Source: CAYHCE01 sp964355015 (lineage in GTDB: Bacteria > Cyanobacteriota > Cyanobacteriia > PCC-6307 > Cyanobiaceae). From it: 64,000 nt of DNA. Below the pieces are notes generated by a model. It made no database searches. It was not told where the DNA came from and saw only the letters and a program-made list of their open reading frames with translations. Numbering within the stretch: the stretch's first letter is position 1; the number at the start of each line of letters is the position of its first letter. Below are positions 1-9,061 of the stretch, piece after piece. The position numbers were made by a program, and so were the translations under genes. The DNA lies in assembly GCA_964355015.1 (NCBI GenBank), contig CAYHCE010000015.1, forward strand, positions 1 through 64,000, written 5' to 3'.

Positions 1-100
1 GGGATTCCCCGGAGTTATCAGTGAGGCACCGCCTACGTTTCTCAGGAGGCCCTACCTGGTGGTGTTTGTTTCTCGCTACTCCCTTGAGGCTGCTGATGCC

Positions 101-168
101 GGCCCCCGGGCGGTGATCGTGGCCGCTGCGCCCTTTGTCGGACGCCACGGCCACGATCACCTGGGGCC
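101..168. repeat. Large inverted repeat beside IS256 remnant
   Basis: Bases 112-125 and 148-161 are perfect 14-bp inverted arms with a 22-base loop. An outer six-base arm pair (101-106 with 163-168) extends the stem past a small asymmetric bulge. It lies just past the stop end of the broken transposase, so it may be an end structure or a bidirectional terminator of the element. No T-tract follows. The arms are read directly from the sequence; the role is a guess. Confidence 0.55.
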
Positions 169-181
169 TGAGTGTGGGCTC

Positions 182-1458
182 CTATTCCAGGCCGTCCTGC
201 CGAGCTGACAGTGCCTCCAGAGTTGGAATGGCGGCCATGCTTTCGGCTGAGAACATGCGCCGGCCCTCGAGCTGCCAGTGTTCGTCCTGCTCCAGCAGCA
301 CCGCACCCACCAGCCGTGTGATCGCCGGGTCGTTGGGGACGATACCCACCACGCGGGTTCGGCGCTTGATCTCCTCATTGACGCGCTCGAGCAGGTTGGT
401 GCTCCAGAGCTTCTTCCAGTGCTGCTGCGGGAACTGACGGAAAGCCAGGACGTCCTCCCTGGCTTCGGCCATGAGTTCAGCGGCCCTGGGTAGCGCTCGG
501 CCAGGGAGCCGGACAGGTCGTCCCAGCGGGCCAGGATGTCACTGGCCTCCTCCTGGGCAGACACCGAGCGCAGCGCGGCGGTCACCATGCCCTGGTGGGC
601 TCACTCCTTCGGAGAAGGCTTCGCCTACGGCACCCGCTGCAGCAAGTTCCTGGCGAAATGGACCCTGCAGCGCTGCCAGCAGCAGCCCTGGAACATGCGG
701 CGGATCGCCTTGGTAAGGCCCACGTGGGCGTCGCTGACCACCAGCTCGACCCCAGTGAGGCCGCGCTCTTTGAACGAACCAATGAAGGTCTTCCAGAAGC
801 CTTCGCTCTCGCTGTCGCCAACCTGCAGGCCGAGCAGTTCACGGCGGCCGTCGGCGTTCACGCCCATGGCCACGGCAGCAGCCCGTGAGCAGACCTGCAG
901 GGCCCGGCCCAGCCGGCCGTGGAGGTAGGTGGCATCGAGATAGACGTAGGCGTAGCCGGACTCCTGGAGCGGCCGGTTCAGAAATGCATGCACCTGCTGG
1001 TCGATGTCCTGGCAGATGCGGCTCACCTGGGATTTGGAGATGCCGCTCCCCGCGCCCAGAGCCGCCACCAGGGCATCGACCTTGCGGGTGGAGATGCCGC
1101 CGATGTAGGCCTCCATCACCACGCCATAGAGGGCCTGATCAACGCGGCGGCGGGGCTCCAGGATCGAGGGCAGGAAGCCCCCGGTGCGCAGTTTGGGGAT
1201 CAGCAGGTCGATGTCGCCCGCCTGAGTGGCCAGGCTGCGGGGCCTGTGGCCGTTGCGGTAGCCGAGTCGCTCATCAGTGCGCTCATGGCGGTCGGCGCCG
1301 AGCACCGCAGCCACCTCCAGCTCGATCAGTTGCTGCAGGCCGTGGCGCACCAGCTCCGGGATCAGCTCCCCGGCTGTGCTGCCATCCAGTAGCGGCGCCA
1401 GGGCTGAGGCGTCAGAATGCATTGAGGGCATGGTTCGTCTGGTTGAGGTGGTTCTCAA
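182..1458 (-). pseudogene. IS256 (mutator)-family transposase, broken
   Basis: The N-terminal and central part (1458 down to 628) reads as a mutator-type transposase, with the LGYRNGHRPR region, IPKLRTGGFLPS and the DDE-domain segment LVVSDAHVGLTKAIRRMFQG. Two in-frame stops follow, a TAG at 625-627 and a TGA at 601-603, both carried by a short inserted hairpin repeat. The same frame then resumes until a one-base deletion near 475-490. The last part, with NLLERVNEEIKRR and VGAVLLEQDEHWQLEGRRMFS, lies in another frame and stops at 182. Together the pieces cover nearly a whole transposase, but it cannot be made as one protein. I could not find clear terminal inverted repeats, so the element ends are unknown. 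Confidence 0.88.
601..627. repeat. Small hairpin repeat inserted in transposase
   Basis: This 24-27 bp segment interrupts the transposase in frame between the codons for RVP and AHQG, which are near neighbours in intact relatives. It contains the short palindromes CTCC-TTC-GGAG and GAAGGCTTC, and it supplies both stop codons. The segment looks like the small dispersed palindromic repeats that are abundant in cyanobacterial genomes. That identity is recalled from experience and would need a genome-wide count. Confidence 0.55.
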
Positions 1459-1517
1459 ACCAGGGTCTCGGGCCTGCCCACCACTTGCAAAGCCAGGCGT
1501 CTGAGGAGGTGGTCAGT

Positions 1518-1540
1518 CAGCACCGGCTACGCCGGTGCTG
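1518..1540. repeat. Perfect 10-bp hairpin between IS remnants
   Basis: Arms 1518-1527 and 1531-1540 are a perfect inverted repeat around a TAC loop. The hairpin lies between the IS256 remnant and the IS5 remnant, in a stretch with no gene. It may be a REP-like element or the end of one of the insertion sequences. No T-run follows it, so a terminator role is unsupported. Confidence 0.5.
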
Positions 1541-1593
1541 CTCCTCTGGATTCACACCAACTGAGGAGACGCCACTACATGGCTGCATCCTCA

Positions 1594-2010
1594 GATTTTC
1601 GATTACGCCAGCCAACATTCACGACAGCCTGATGCTTCCGCAGGTTCTGGATCCAGAGAACAAGGCTGACTTCGTCTAGGCTGATTCCGGCTACGCAGGC
1701 GCGCGGTATGAGAATCTACTGCAAGTGGCTGGATTTAAGAGCCGAATTCACGAAAGGGTTCACGCTGCCATCCCTTGAGCGCGGAGGCCACGGAATGGAA
1801 CAAGGACCGATCGAGCGTGTGGGCATGGGTTGAGCACGTCTTTGGTTCAATCACAACCGGCATGCGCGGCAAGCTGACAAGTCGGATTGGACTGGCCAGG
1901 ATGATGGCTTGGTGGGGACGGCTTAATCCGAACATCCAACTTCCTGCGTTACCAGCACTGCTCCTCAAGGACAGTGCTGGCTGCCCGATCATCCGACTGC
2001 GGGATAACTA
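1594..2010 (+). pseudogene. IS5-family transposase, 3' remnant
   Basis: Read in three shifting frames, this stretch gives the C-terminal half of an IS5/IS4-type DDE transposase. It shows TPANIHDSLMLPQVLDP, then ADSGYAGARYENLL after a TAG stop at 1677-1679, then WVEHVFGSITTGMRGKLT and IGLARMMAWWG. Frameshifts fall near 1770 and 1915. The N-terminal half, including the first catalytic Asp, is missing. It is a dead, 5'-truncated fragment beside another broken insertion sequence, which marks this end as a degraded accessory region. Confidence 0.85.
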
Positions 2011-2031
2011 AGCCGTCTTGTTTTAAGAAAC

Positions 2032-2064
2032 ATCCTGCCCCTGCAGAGCTGCTTGGGGCAGGAT
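2032..2064. terminator. 10-bp GC-rich hairpin downstream of IS5 remnant
   Basis: Arms 2032-2041 and 2055-2064 are perfectly complementary, with a 13-base loop. The hairpin lies between the IS5 remnant and the 3' end of the saccharopine-dehydrogenase-like gene, so it could end transcription from either side. There is no clear U-tract. It could equally be an IS end structure. Confidence 0.35.
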
Positions 2065-2226
2065 ATTGCCTTGTGGCTGGAGAGGCGGTTTGCCTATGTC
2101 AATAGTTCGAGGTGTCCTTCATTCATTATTGGCTGATGTTGACTGCTGCACATGTAAACCGTGTCAGGTGTAGTCACGGCAACAGCGCCCAGCGAGGATT
2201 CTGACACCCATCAAGCTGCTTTCTTC

Positions 2227-3558
2227 TCATGGGGTGGCGTCTCTGACACTTTCGAACAAATCAATATCCCAGGCCACCAGATCCCGGCGGATGGCATCTG
2301 CTCTCGAACGTGGTAACAGCCGTGCCATGTCCTCCCCAGTGACTACTCCTTTCAGCTCGCCATCATCCTCACGGACGAAAGCGAAGGCATGCCACGCCAG
2401 GATCGCGGCTCCCACGGCGGTGGGGTAGGAGATGTAGGTTGCGCCTGCATAGGGACTGTTGAGCAGTCCCTGATAGCGTAGATAGCTGAGTCCGACCGTT
2501 TCGATCGTCGTCTGGCGATCGTTACGAACGTTCTCGGTATAACGGATCTCGGCGGCTGCGGCGAAGTGTGCTCGACGGATCACACCACTACGGAGATACT
2601 CTTCGATCCGCCTGGGCTTGTTCATTCCCGGCAGGATGGCACGCACCATTGCTTCCACCGTCAGCTCGCTCTGTTGGGGCAGTGTGCGCTTGGACAATAG
2701 GTTGAGCTTGAACAGGGCTTTCACCAGCTCCACCTCCGATCCTCCTGTGTAGATGCCGATCGACTTGATCTCGGGATACGAACGATGCAGCGACAGCAGT
2801 TCCTCCTGATACAGAGGGTATTGGCGGGAGGGCTTGGCTTCGTTGGGAAAGCTGTGGTCGCGACCGGCGCTGAACGGCTCCAGTACCTGTATACGCCCAT
2901 CCCGTAGCACACGGGGGTGTTCAGCCAGTTCTTCGAGCGCTACGAGCGGCGACCACGAGAACACAATTTCATCGGAGTCGATATCCTCCAGCAGGTAGAG
3001 ATCGACGCTGACGATCTCCAGATCACGCCGCCGGGCAGAACGCAGTTCGTGCAACCGCCGGCCGATCAGGAAGTTGGTGACGCCCGGAGATATGCCGAGA
3101 TTGATCAGGGCAGTCAGGCCATTTTCTTTCAGCGCACTATCGACGTCGTATTGAGCAAAAGTAAGGCTGTTTTCGGTCTTGGCGTCGTACATGTCGGAAG
3201 CCAGGTCTACCGAATGGGCACCCAGCTTCAAGGAGAGGCTGAGAATTGGCCGGTTGAACTGTGGATGGGCGGCATTCACCAGAACGCCAGCCTCCACCAG
3301 GAGTTCCTGTACTTTCCCTTCCAGTGCGAATACAGATCCAAAGTCGTCGACCTCCATGAAGTCGATCCGATCGAACAGCTGCTCGGCGTGGAAGAGGGCG
3401 TCACGGGCTAGGTCGGCATTGAGAACGACGACGACGAATCGCAGCGGTACCCCATCGCGCTCGGCCAGCTCCGAGAGGCAGATCAGCATCGATGAACCGA
3501 CGGCCCCCAGGCCGAAGAAGACGATCGTGATGGGCTTGGCTGCCAGTGGGGAAGTCAT
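2227..3558 (-). CDS. Saccharopine dehydrogenase-like NAD(P)-binding protein
   Basis: This 443-residue protein opens with a Rossmann fold: ITIVFFGLGAVGSS has a G-x-G-x-x-G glycine motif near residue 15. NAAHPQFNRPILSL and INLGISPGVTNFLIG resemble the saccharopine dehydrogenase / carboxynorspermidine dehydrogenase superfamily. The ATG at 3558 was preferred over an upstream ATG at 3690 because the Rossmann strand starts about ten residues after it and the 44-residue extension has no domain character. The substrate cannot be told. The gene stands alone between IS remnants and tRNA-Lys, so it may be part of an acquired island. Confidence 0.65.
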   Translation of the reverse strand: MTSPLAAKPITIVFFGLGAVGSSMLICLSELAERDGVPLRFVVVVLNADLARDALFHAEQLFDRIDFMEVDDFGSVFALEGKVQELLVEAGVLVNAAHPQFNRPILSLSLKLGAHSVDLASDMYDAKTENSLTFAQYDVDSALKENGLTALINLGISPGVTNFLIGRRLHELRSARRRDLEIVSVDLYLLEDIDSDEIVFSWSPLVALEELAEHPRVLRDGRIQVLEPFSAGRDHSFPNEAKPSRQYPLYQEELLSLHRSYPEIKSIGIYTGGSEVELVKALFKLNLLSKRTLPQQSELTVEAMVRAILPGMNKPRRIEEYLRSGVIRRAHFAAAAEIRYTENVRNDRQTTIETVGLSYLRYQGLLNSPYAGATYISYPTAVGAAILAWHAFAFVREDDGELKGVVTGEDMARLLPRSRADAIRRDLVAWDIDLFESVRDATP

Positions 3559-4312
3559 CGGATCGTCATTTTGCAGCCACTGCGTACAGGCCGAGATACC
3601 CCGTATTAGCCGAGAACGAAGTGGGTGGAGCTGTCGAGCAGGAAAGTGATAACAAGTTGTGGGAAGCCCACAAATCCGCGGCCCAGTCACCCAGATGACC
3701 CGTGCCGGGCGTCAGCCATGCCCTCTGGAGTCACTGATCGTAATGGCAGGTCGTGCAACTCTTCCGTGGCGATTGCAGAGGCTTTCCCAGATCATGAAAA
3801 TGACTGTCTGGATCACTCGAGAGCCACTCTGGCGGTTGGAGTTGCCACGGACCAGGCCTCGTCTGGATCCTGGCTGTCGGCTCTGATCGAGGCGAAACTC
3901 GAGATGTGGCACTTCTCCAGGAGAGAGTCGTCACCTCGTCATCCGCGATGGTGGTGACCAAGGGACCCCCTCTGCCCCAAGCAGACGTACCGGTTCTTGT
4001 CGCGCTTCATCGGACCTTCTGGGAGAAGGCGGCAAGGGTCCCTGGCGTCTCCTTCCCAGTGCCGTTCGGTCTCCGCTGAGACGGTGTTCCAGGGACCTGC
4101 GCCGAGGCTGAACACCCCATGCTGCACTGCTTCAGTGCCCTTCACGCTCATCGCTGCCTTCAGCGGGAGTCCGGCGCACCCCTCGATCGCCTTCGTCGCT
4201 GTGGGCAAGTGAGATTCGTGGACAACCAGGGCAGCCATTCGATGCCCACTCTGCGACGCTGAGATCCATTCAGGTAAGTGGATTTCGGCGTGACACCCCT
4301 TATGGGCTGAAA
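3559..4312. other. Gene-poor stretch between tRNA-Lys and 2227-3558 gene
   Basis: About 750 bases contain only short open frames without recognisable domains or convincing starts. The long minus-strand frame over 3939-4994 runs through the tRNA and opposite the hexapeptide protein gene, so I treat it as spurious. A small RNA or degraded gene here cannot be excluded. I recognise nothing. Confidence 0.4.
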
Positions 4313-4384
4313 TGGGTCGCCTGAGATTCGAACTCAGGACCAATCGGTTAAAAGCCGAGTGCTCTACCGCTGAGCTAGCGACCC
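4313..4384 (-). tRNA. tRNA-Lys (anticodon UUU)
   Basis: The minus strand folds as a 72-base tRNA. The acceptor arms GGGTCGC and GCGACCC pair, the D arm starts GCTCAGCGGTAGAGC, the anticodon loop is CTTTTAA with anticodon TTT, the T arm contains GGTTCGAATC-like GAGTTCGAATCTC, and the discriminator is A. No CCA is encoded, as is usual in cyanobacteria. Its 3' end faces the accessory region at 1-4312, the usual geometry for integration at tRNA genes. I saw no repeat of the tRNA 3' end further out. Confidence 0.95.
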
Positions 4385-4508
4385 GCCCGTGAAGGGCTGC
4401 CCTCGCGGGCACAATGGAACGTATCACCCAGCGGTCACCTCCACCAAGGGGGTAGCCGGAACCAGTGGCTGGCTGCCGACAAGGCACCCAGCTCCGCTTG
4501 CGGCCGCC

Positions 4509-5024
4509 ATGAACCGTTTTCCCTGGCCCGATCCAACGATTCACCCGGAGGCCTGGGTGGCGCCCACCGCGGTTGTGGTGGGGGACGTGCAGTTGGCGGC
4601 GGGGGCGAGCCTCTGGCCCAACTCGGTGGCCCGGGGGGATGTCTGCGCGATCGTGGTGGGGGAGAACAGCAACGTGCAGGACGGCGTTGTGCTGCATGGC
4701 GATCCTGGCCAGCCAGTACGGATCGGGGCCGACGTGACGATCGGCCATCGGGCCGTGGTGCATGGCGCCACGCTCGAGGATGGCTGTCTGATCGGCATCG
4801 GCGCCGTGGTGCTCAACGGCGTCACGGTGGGGGAGGGGGCCTTGGTGGCCGCCGGAGCCGTGGTCACGAAGGATGTGCCGGCCCGCACCCTGGTGGCGGG
4901 CGTTCCGGCTCTGCCCCGGCGACAGCTCTCCGAGCAGGAGGCGGACGAACAGCGACTGCACGCCCGCCGCTACCGCGCCCTGGCGGCTGCCCATGCGGGC
5001 CGCGCTGCCGCCACCGGCTTCTGA
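4509..5024 (+). CDS. Gamma-carbonic-anhydrase-like hexapeptide protein
   Basis: This 171-residue protein is built of left-handed beta-helix hexapeptide turns, from about residue 15 to 150. His63 (VLHGD), His80 and His85 (IGHRAVVHG) sit where gamma-class carbonic anhydrases bind zinc between subunits. Hydration of CO2, or a transferase role as in the PaaY/YrdA group, are both possible. ATG 4509 was chosen because MNRFPWPDP starts the family-like N-terminus; the frame runs upstream to 4389 next to the tRNA without domain sequence. It precedes psbY and trmFO on the same strand. Confidence 0.8.
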   Translation: MNRFPWPDPTIHPEAWVAPTAVVVGDVQLAAGASLWPNSVARGDVCAIVVGENSNVQDGVVLHGDPGQPVRIGADVTIGHRAVVHGATLEDGCLIGIGAVVLNGVTVGEGALVAAGAVVTKDVPARTLVAGVPALPRRQLSEQEADEQRLHARRYRALAAAHAGRAAATGF

Positions 5025-5135
5025 AGCTTCCCTGCGGCGGCCCCGGCAATTGCTGCGAATTCGATCAACCCGCCGCAGCGGTCACTGGGCTGGCAGGGCA
5101 GGTCCGTAGGATCGGCAAAGGATGTTCTGCCCCTG

Positions 5136-5258
5136 ATGGACGCTCGGTTACTGCTGGTTACCGCCCCGATCCTGCTGGCCGTGGCCTGGGCCGTGTTCAA
5201 CATCGGCCGCGCCGCCGTGGGCCAGTTGCAGCTGATGCTCAAGCGCTCACGGGCCTGA
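5136..5258 (+). CDS. psbY: Photosystem II protein Y
   Basis: This 40-residue protein has one transmembrane helix ([19 protein letters not shown]) and a basic tail (LKRSRA). Size, the N-terminal MDAR and the [11 protein letters not shown] segment match PsbY, a small subunit at the edge of photosystem II near cytochrome b559. The stop overlaps the ATG of trmFO by one base (ATG at 5258), so the two are probably cotranscribed. The gene marks the organism as an oxygenic phototroph. Confidence 0.85.
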   Translation: MDARLLLVTAPILLAVAWAVFNIGRAAVGQLQLMLKRSRA

Positions 5259-6610
5259 TGGTCCTGGTGATCGGTGCCGGTCTGGCCGGCACCGAAGCGG
5301 CCTGGCAGATCGCCCTTGCGGGGGTACCGGTGCGGCTGGTGGAGATGCGGCCGGGACACCGTTCCCCGGCTCATCACAGCAGTGAGTTTGCTGAACTGGT
5401 CTGCAGCAACAGTTTCGGGGCCCGCTCCAGCGACCGGGCCGCCGGTCTGCTTCAGGAGGAACTGCGTCAGCTGGGTTCGGTGGTGATCGGCACGGCGGAT
5501 ATCCATGCCGTACCCGCCGGCGGTGCCCTGGCCGTAGACCGGGGCCGCTTCAGCGCCGCCCTCACCGCCGCCCTGGAGCAGCATCCCCTGATCAGCGTCG
5601 AGCGGCGGGAGCAGAGAGAGCTGCCGCCACCAGGGGAGATCACCGTGCTGGCCACCGGCCCGCTCACCAGCGACCCTCTGGCCGATGACTTGGGCGCCTT
5701 CACCGGCCGGGCCGATTGCCACTTCTTCGATGCCGCCAGTCCGATCGTGGAGGGCGACAGCATCGACATGGAGCGGGCCTTCCGCGCCAGCCGCTACGAC
5801 AAGGGCGACGCCGATTACATCAACTGCCCGATGGACCGGGAGCAGTACGGGGTCTTTCGCCAGGAACTGCTCAACGCCGAGCAGGCTGAACTCAAGGATT
5901 TCGAGCAGGAGAGCGCCCATTTCTTCGAGGGCTGCCTGCCGATCGAGGAGCTCGCCCGCCGCGGTAAAGACACGATGCGCTACGGACCGCTCAAGCCGAT
6001 CGGCCTCTGGGATCCGCGCTGGGGCGACTTCTTCGACCGGGAACTGCGGCGGGCGAAGCGGGCCCACGCCGTGGTGCAGCTGCGCCAGGAAGACAGGGAG
6101 GGCCGGCTCTGGAACCTGGTGGGCTTCCAGACCAACCTGAAGTGGGGCGAGCAGAAGCGGGTGCTGCGGCTGATCCCTGGGCTGGAGAACGCCGAGTTCG
6201 TGCGTTTCGGGGTGATGCACCGCAACACCTTCCTGGAGTCGCCCCAGCTGCTCGATCCCACCCTGCAGTTCCGCACTCGACCCAACCTGCTGGCGGCGGG
6301 CCAGATCACCGGCACCGAGGGCTATGCCGCCGCCGTGGCCGGAGGCTGGCTGGCCGGCACCAATGCCGCGCGGCTGGTCCGGGGCCTGGAGCCGATCGCC
6401 CTGCCGCCCAGCACGATGATCGGCGCGCTCACCCACTTCATCGCCGAGGCTCCCAGCGGCAGATTCCAGCCGATGCCGCCCAACTTCGGCCTGCTTCCGG
6501 AGCTGGCTGAAAGGATCCGCGAGAAGCGCGCGCGCTATGGCGCCTACCGCGACAGGGCCCTGGCAGCGCTGGAGCCATTCACTGCCCAGCTCGCCCTGGC
6601 CTGCGTCTGA
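5258..6610 (+). CDS. trmFO: tRNA (uracil-54-C5) methyltransferase, folate-dependent
   Basis: This 450-residue FAD protein methylates U54 in the T-loop of tRNA using methylenetetrahydrofolate. It begins with a dinucleotide-binding motif ([13 protein letters not shown]), then the family signatures [14 protein letters not shown] and [10 protein letters not shown] near the C-terminal FAD contact. The length fits the family. It starts immediately at the psbY stop codon. The end is followed by the remains of a cytochrome P450 gene. Confidence 0.95.
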   Translation: MVLVIGAGLAGTEAAWQIALAGVPVRLVEMRPGHRSPAHHSSEFAELVCSNSFGARSSDRAAGLLQEELRQLGSVVIGTADIHAVPAGGALAVDRGRFSAALTAALEQHPLISVERREQRELPPPGEITVLATGPLTSDPLADDLGAFTGRADCHFFDAASPIVEGDSIDMERAFRASRYDKGDADYINCPMDREQYGVFRQELLNAEQAELKDFEQESAHFFEGCLPIEELARRGKDTMRYGPLKPIGLWDPRWGDFFDRELRRAKRAHAVVQLRQEDREGRLWNLVGFQTNLKWGEQKRVLRLIPGLENAEFVRFGVMHRNTFLESPQLLDPTLQFRTRPNLLAAGQITGTEGYAAAVAGGWLAGTNAARLVRGLEPIALPPSTMIGALTHFIAEAPSGRFQPMPPNFGLLPELAERIREKRARYGAYRDRALAALEPFTAQLALACV

Positions 6611-6654
6611 TCTGATGGCCCTCTGCTTTCCGGCCCTGAGGCTGGACGTGGGCC

Positions 6655-6950
6655 CCTGCTGCTCGAGAAGATCCACGCCCAGCGGGAGCACCCCGATCCG
6701 GACCGAACTGACATCCTCGCCCTGCTGCTGGCCGGCCGCCCGCGACGAGGAGGGTCGGCCTCTGAGCGATCAGGAGCTCCATGACGAGCTGATCCCCTTG
6801 CTGGTGGCGGGCCACGAGACCACGGCCCATGCCCTGAGCTGCGCCCTGTACTGGATCCACCGCCACCCGGAGGTGCGGCAGCAGCTGTGGTAGGAGATCG
6901 ACGCCAACGCCAACGCCCACGCGGCCGACCGCGCCCCGATCAGCCACTGA
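6655..6950 (+). pseudogene. Cytochrome P450 fragment
   Basis: Two frames together give the middle of a P450: LLEKIHAQREHPDPDRTDIL, a frameshift near 6738, then DEEGRPLSDQELHDELIPLL and the I-helix oxygen-binding motif AGHETTAHAL. A TAG follows QQLW at 6892-6894 and similarity soon fades. The N-terminus, the ExxR helix and the heme Cys loop are not recognisable. It is a decayed gene caught between trmFO and crtH. Confidence 0.8.
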
Positions 6951-7153
6951 TCCAGGGACACGCTGATGGCCGCGGAACGGTTGCCCGTGGTCCCGACGAG
7001 ACTGGGAACGAGAACCTGATCCGGCCTCACACAGATCTGGCGCGTCGGCAAGGGACTCACTCTTTTCACCCTGAATCCCCGCATGGCTGGCATGGGTGGG
7101 GCCGTTCTGGTGGCGGCGCTCCCTAATGTCGTGCCCGGCGCTTCTGCGATGCC

Positions 7154-8710
7154 TTGTCCGCTCCCCTTGTCTCAGCTACGCCATCGGTTGGCCTCCAGCG
7201 CGACTGGGACTGCGTGGTGATCGGCTCCGGCATCGGCGGCCTCGTCACCGCCACCCAGCTCGCCGCCAAGGGGGCGAAGGTGCTGGTGCTGGAGCGCTAC
7301 CTGATCCCCGGCGGTAGCGGTGGGAGCTTCCGCCGTGAGGGCTACACCTTCGATGTGGGTGCCTCGATGATCTTCGGCTTCGGCGAGAAGGGTCACACCA
7401 ACCTGCTCACCCGAGCCCTGGCCGACGTGGGCGAACACCAGGACACCATCCCCGATCCTGCCCAGCTCGAGTACCACCTGCCGGCCGGGCTGAACGTGGC
7501 CGTCGACCGCGACTACGAAACCTTCCTCGCCGATCTCACCGCCCGGTTCCCGCATGAAGCGAAGGGCATCCGCCGCTTCTACGACACCTGCTGGCAGGTG
7601 TTCCGCTGCCTCGATGCGATGCCTCTGCTCTCGCTCGAGGATCCCGCCTACCTGGCCAAGGTGTTCTTGCGGGCGCCCCTGGCCTGCCTGGGGCTGGCCC
7701 GCTGGTTGCCGGTGAACGTGGGCGATGTGGCGCGCCGGCACATCAAAGATCCGGCGCTGCTGAAGTTCATCGACATGGAGTGCTTCTGCTGGTCGGTGAT
7801 GCCGGCCGACCGCACGCCGATGATCAATGCAGGCATGGTGTTCTCCGATCGTCATGCCGGTGGCATCAATTATCCCAAAGGTGGCGTCGGCACGATCGCC
7901 GCACACCTGGTGAGCGGCCTGGAGCGCCACGGCGGCGCCATCCGCTACAAGGCTCGCGTCACCGGGGTGCTGCTCGAGAACGATCGGGCGGTGGGGGTGG
8001 AACTGGCCGGCGGCGAGCGGATCCACGCCCGCCGAGTGATCTCCAATGCCACCCGCTGGGATACCTTCGGCACGCTGGTGGATGCCGCCCACACGCCTGA
8101 AGCCGAGCGCACCTGGCGCCGGCGCTACAAGCCCTCCCCCTCCTTCCTGTCGCTGCACCTGGGTGTGAAAGCCGAGGCGATCCCGCCCGGTACCCACGTG
8201 CACCACCTGCTGCTGGAGCGCTGGGAGGAGATGGCGGCCGAGCAGGGCACGGCGTTCGTGTCGATCCCCACCCTGCTGGATCCATCGCTGGCCCCGGCCG
8301 GCCATCACATCGTGCACACGTTCACCCCCTCTTCGATGCAGGCCTGGCAGGGTCTCTCTCCCAGCACCTACGCCGCGAAAAAGCAGGCGGACGCGGAACG
8401 GCTCATCCAGCGGCTCGAAGCGATCCTGCCCGGCCTGACCGGGGCCATCAGCCACAGGGAGATCGGCACCCCCCGCAGCCATCGCCGCTTTCTGGGCCGC
8501 CATCAGGGCACCTATGGACCGATCCCGGCCCTGCGGCTGCCCGGCCTGCTGCCGATGCCCTTCAACCGCAGCGGCATCCCCGGCCTCTACTGCGTGGGCG
8601 ATTCCTGCTTCCCCGGCCAGGGCCTCAACGCCGTTGCCTTCAGTGGCTTCGCCTGTGCCCACCGGGTCGGCGCCGACCTGGGTCTCAACCCCTGGGCCCT
8701 GCCCGACTGA
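7154..8710 (+). CDS. crtH: Prolycopene (carotenoid) cis-trans isomerase
   Basis: This 518-residue flavoprotein belongs to the CrtI/CRTISO family. The FAD motif VIGSGIGGLVTATQLA is near residue 22 and the C-terminal FAD contact GLYCVGDSCFPGQGLNA is near residue 475. The motif PKGGVGTIAAHLVSGLE is typical. The enzyme turns tetra-cis-lycopene into all-trans-lycopene for later carotenoids. No ATG is in frame, so a TTG at 7154 is taken as the start, 18 residues before the Rossmann strand; this is the least certain part. Related desaturases share the fold, but the length and motifs favour CrtH. Confidence 0.85.
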   Translation: MSAPLVSATPSVGLQRDWDCVVIGSGIGGLVTATQLAAKGAKVLVLERYLIPGGSGGSFRREGYTFDVGASMIFGFGEKGHTNLLTRALADVGEHQDTIPDPAQLEYHLPAGLNVAVDRDYETFLADLTARFPHEAKGIRRFYDTCWQVFRCLDAMPLLSLEDPAYLAKVFLRAPLACLGLARWLPVNVGDVARRHIKDPALLKFIDMECFCWSVMPADRTPMINAGMVFSDRHAGGINYPKGGVGTIAAHLVSGLERHGGAIRYKARVTGVLLENDRAVGVELAGGERIHARRVISNATRWDTFGTLVDAAHTPEAERTWRRRYKPSPSFLSLHLGVKAEAIPPGTHVHHLLLERWEEMAAEQGTAFVSIPTLLDPSLAPAGHHIVHTFTPSSMQAWQGLSPSTYAAKKQADAERLIQRLEAILPGLTGAISHREIGTPRSHRRFLGRHQGTYGPIPALRLPGLLPMPFNRSGIPGLYCVGDSCFPGQGLNAVAFSGFACAHRVGADLGLNPWALPD

Positions 8711-8830
8711 GGTCCCAGCCGCCGAGTCAGCGTCGCGGCGTCGGATGATGGACCCCGGCCTGACGTGACTCCCAGTCGCGCTGCTCGCTCCCCCGTTCAT
8801 AGCGTTGGTCCTGTCTGCCTTCGCCATCCG

Positions 8831-9058
8831 ATGGGCCGAGCCCCCAGCCACGACGACCTGGCTCGCTACCTGGAGCTGCAGGGCGCCCTCAGCAAGCCCT
8901 GGATGCTGCTGCAGCTGCGCCTCAGCTGCCTGAGGGCGGAGAAGGACTCCATGGCGCCGGAGGACTATCTGCGCCGCGTTCAGGATGCCCACCAGGATCT
9001 GATGCGGCTCGGCACCTTCTGGAAAGGTCGTGAGGCCGAGCTGTTCGGCGAGAGCTGA
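8831..9058 (+). CDS. Conserved cyanobacterial small protein
   Basis: This is a 75-residue soluble protein with alpha-helical character (LARYLELQGALSKPWMLLQLRLSCL). I recognise the type as a small protein found in picocyanobacteria, but no function is known to me. ATG 8831 was chosen because the frame upstream has no conserved look. It is three bases from the next gene, so the pair may be cotranscribed. Confidence 0.6.
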   Translation: MGRAPSHDDLARYLELQGALSKPWMLLQLRLSCLRAEKDSMAPEDYLRRVQDAHQDLMRLGTFWKGREAELFGES

Positions 9059-9061
9059 GCC

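Noticed and set aside
3939..4994. 351-residue minus-strand open frame
   Set aside because: It runs through tRNA-Lys and opposite the hexapeptide protein gene, and shows no domain; high GC makes such frames common.
4970..6691. 573-residue minus-strand open frame
   Set aside because: It is the antisense shadow of trmFO, whose protein is clearly recognisable.
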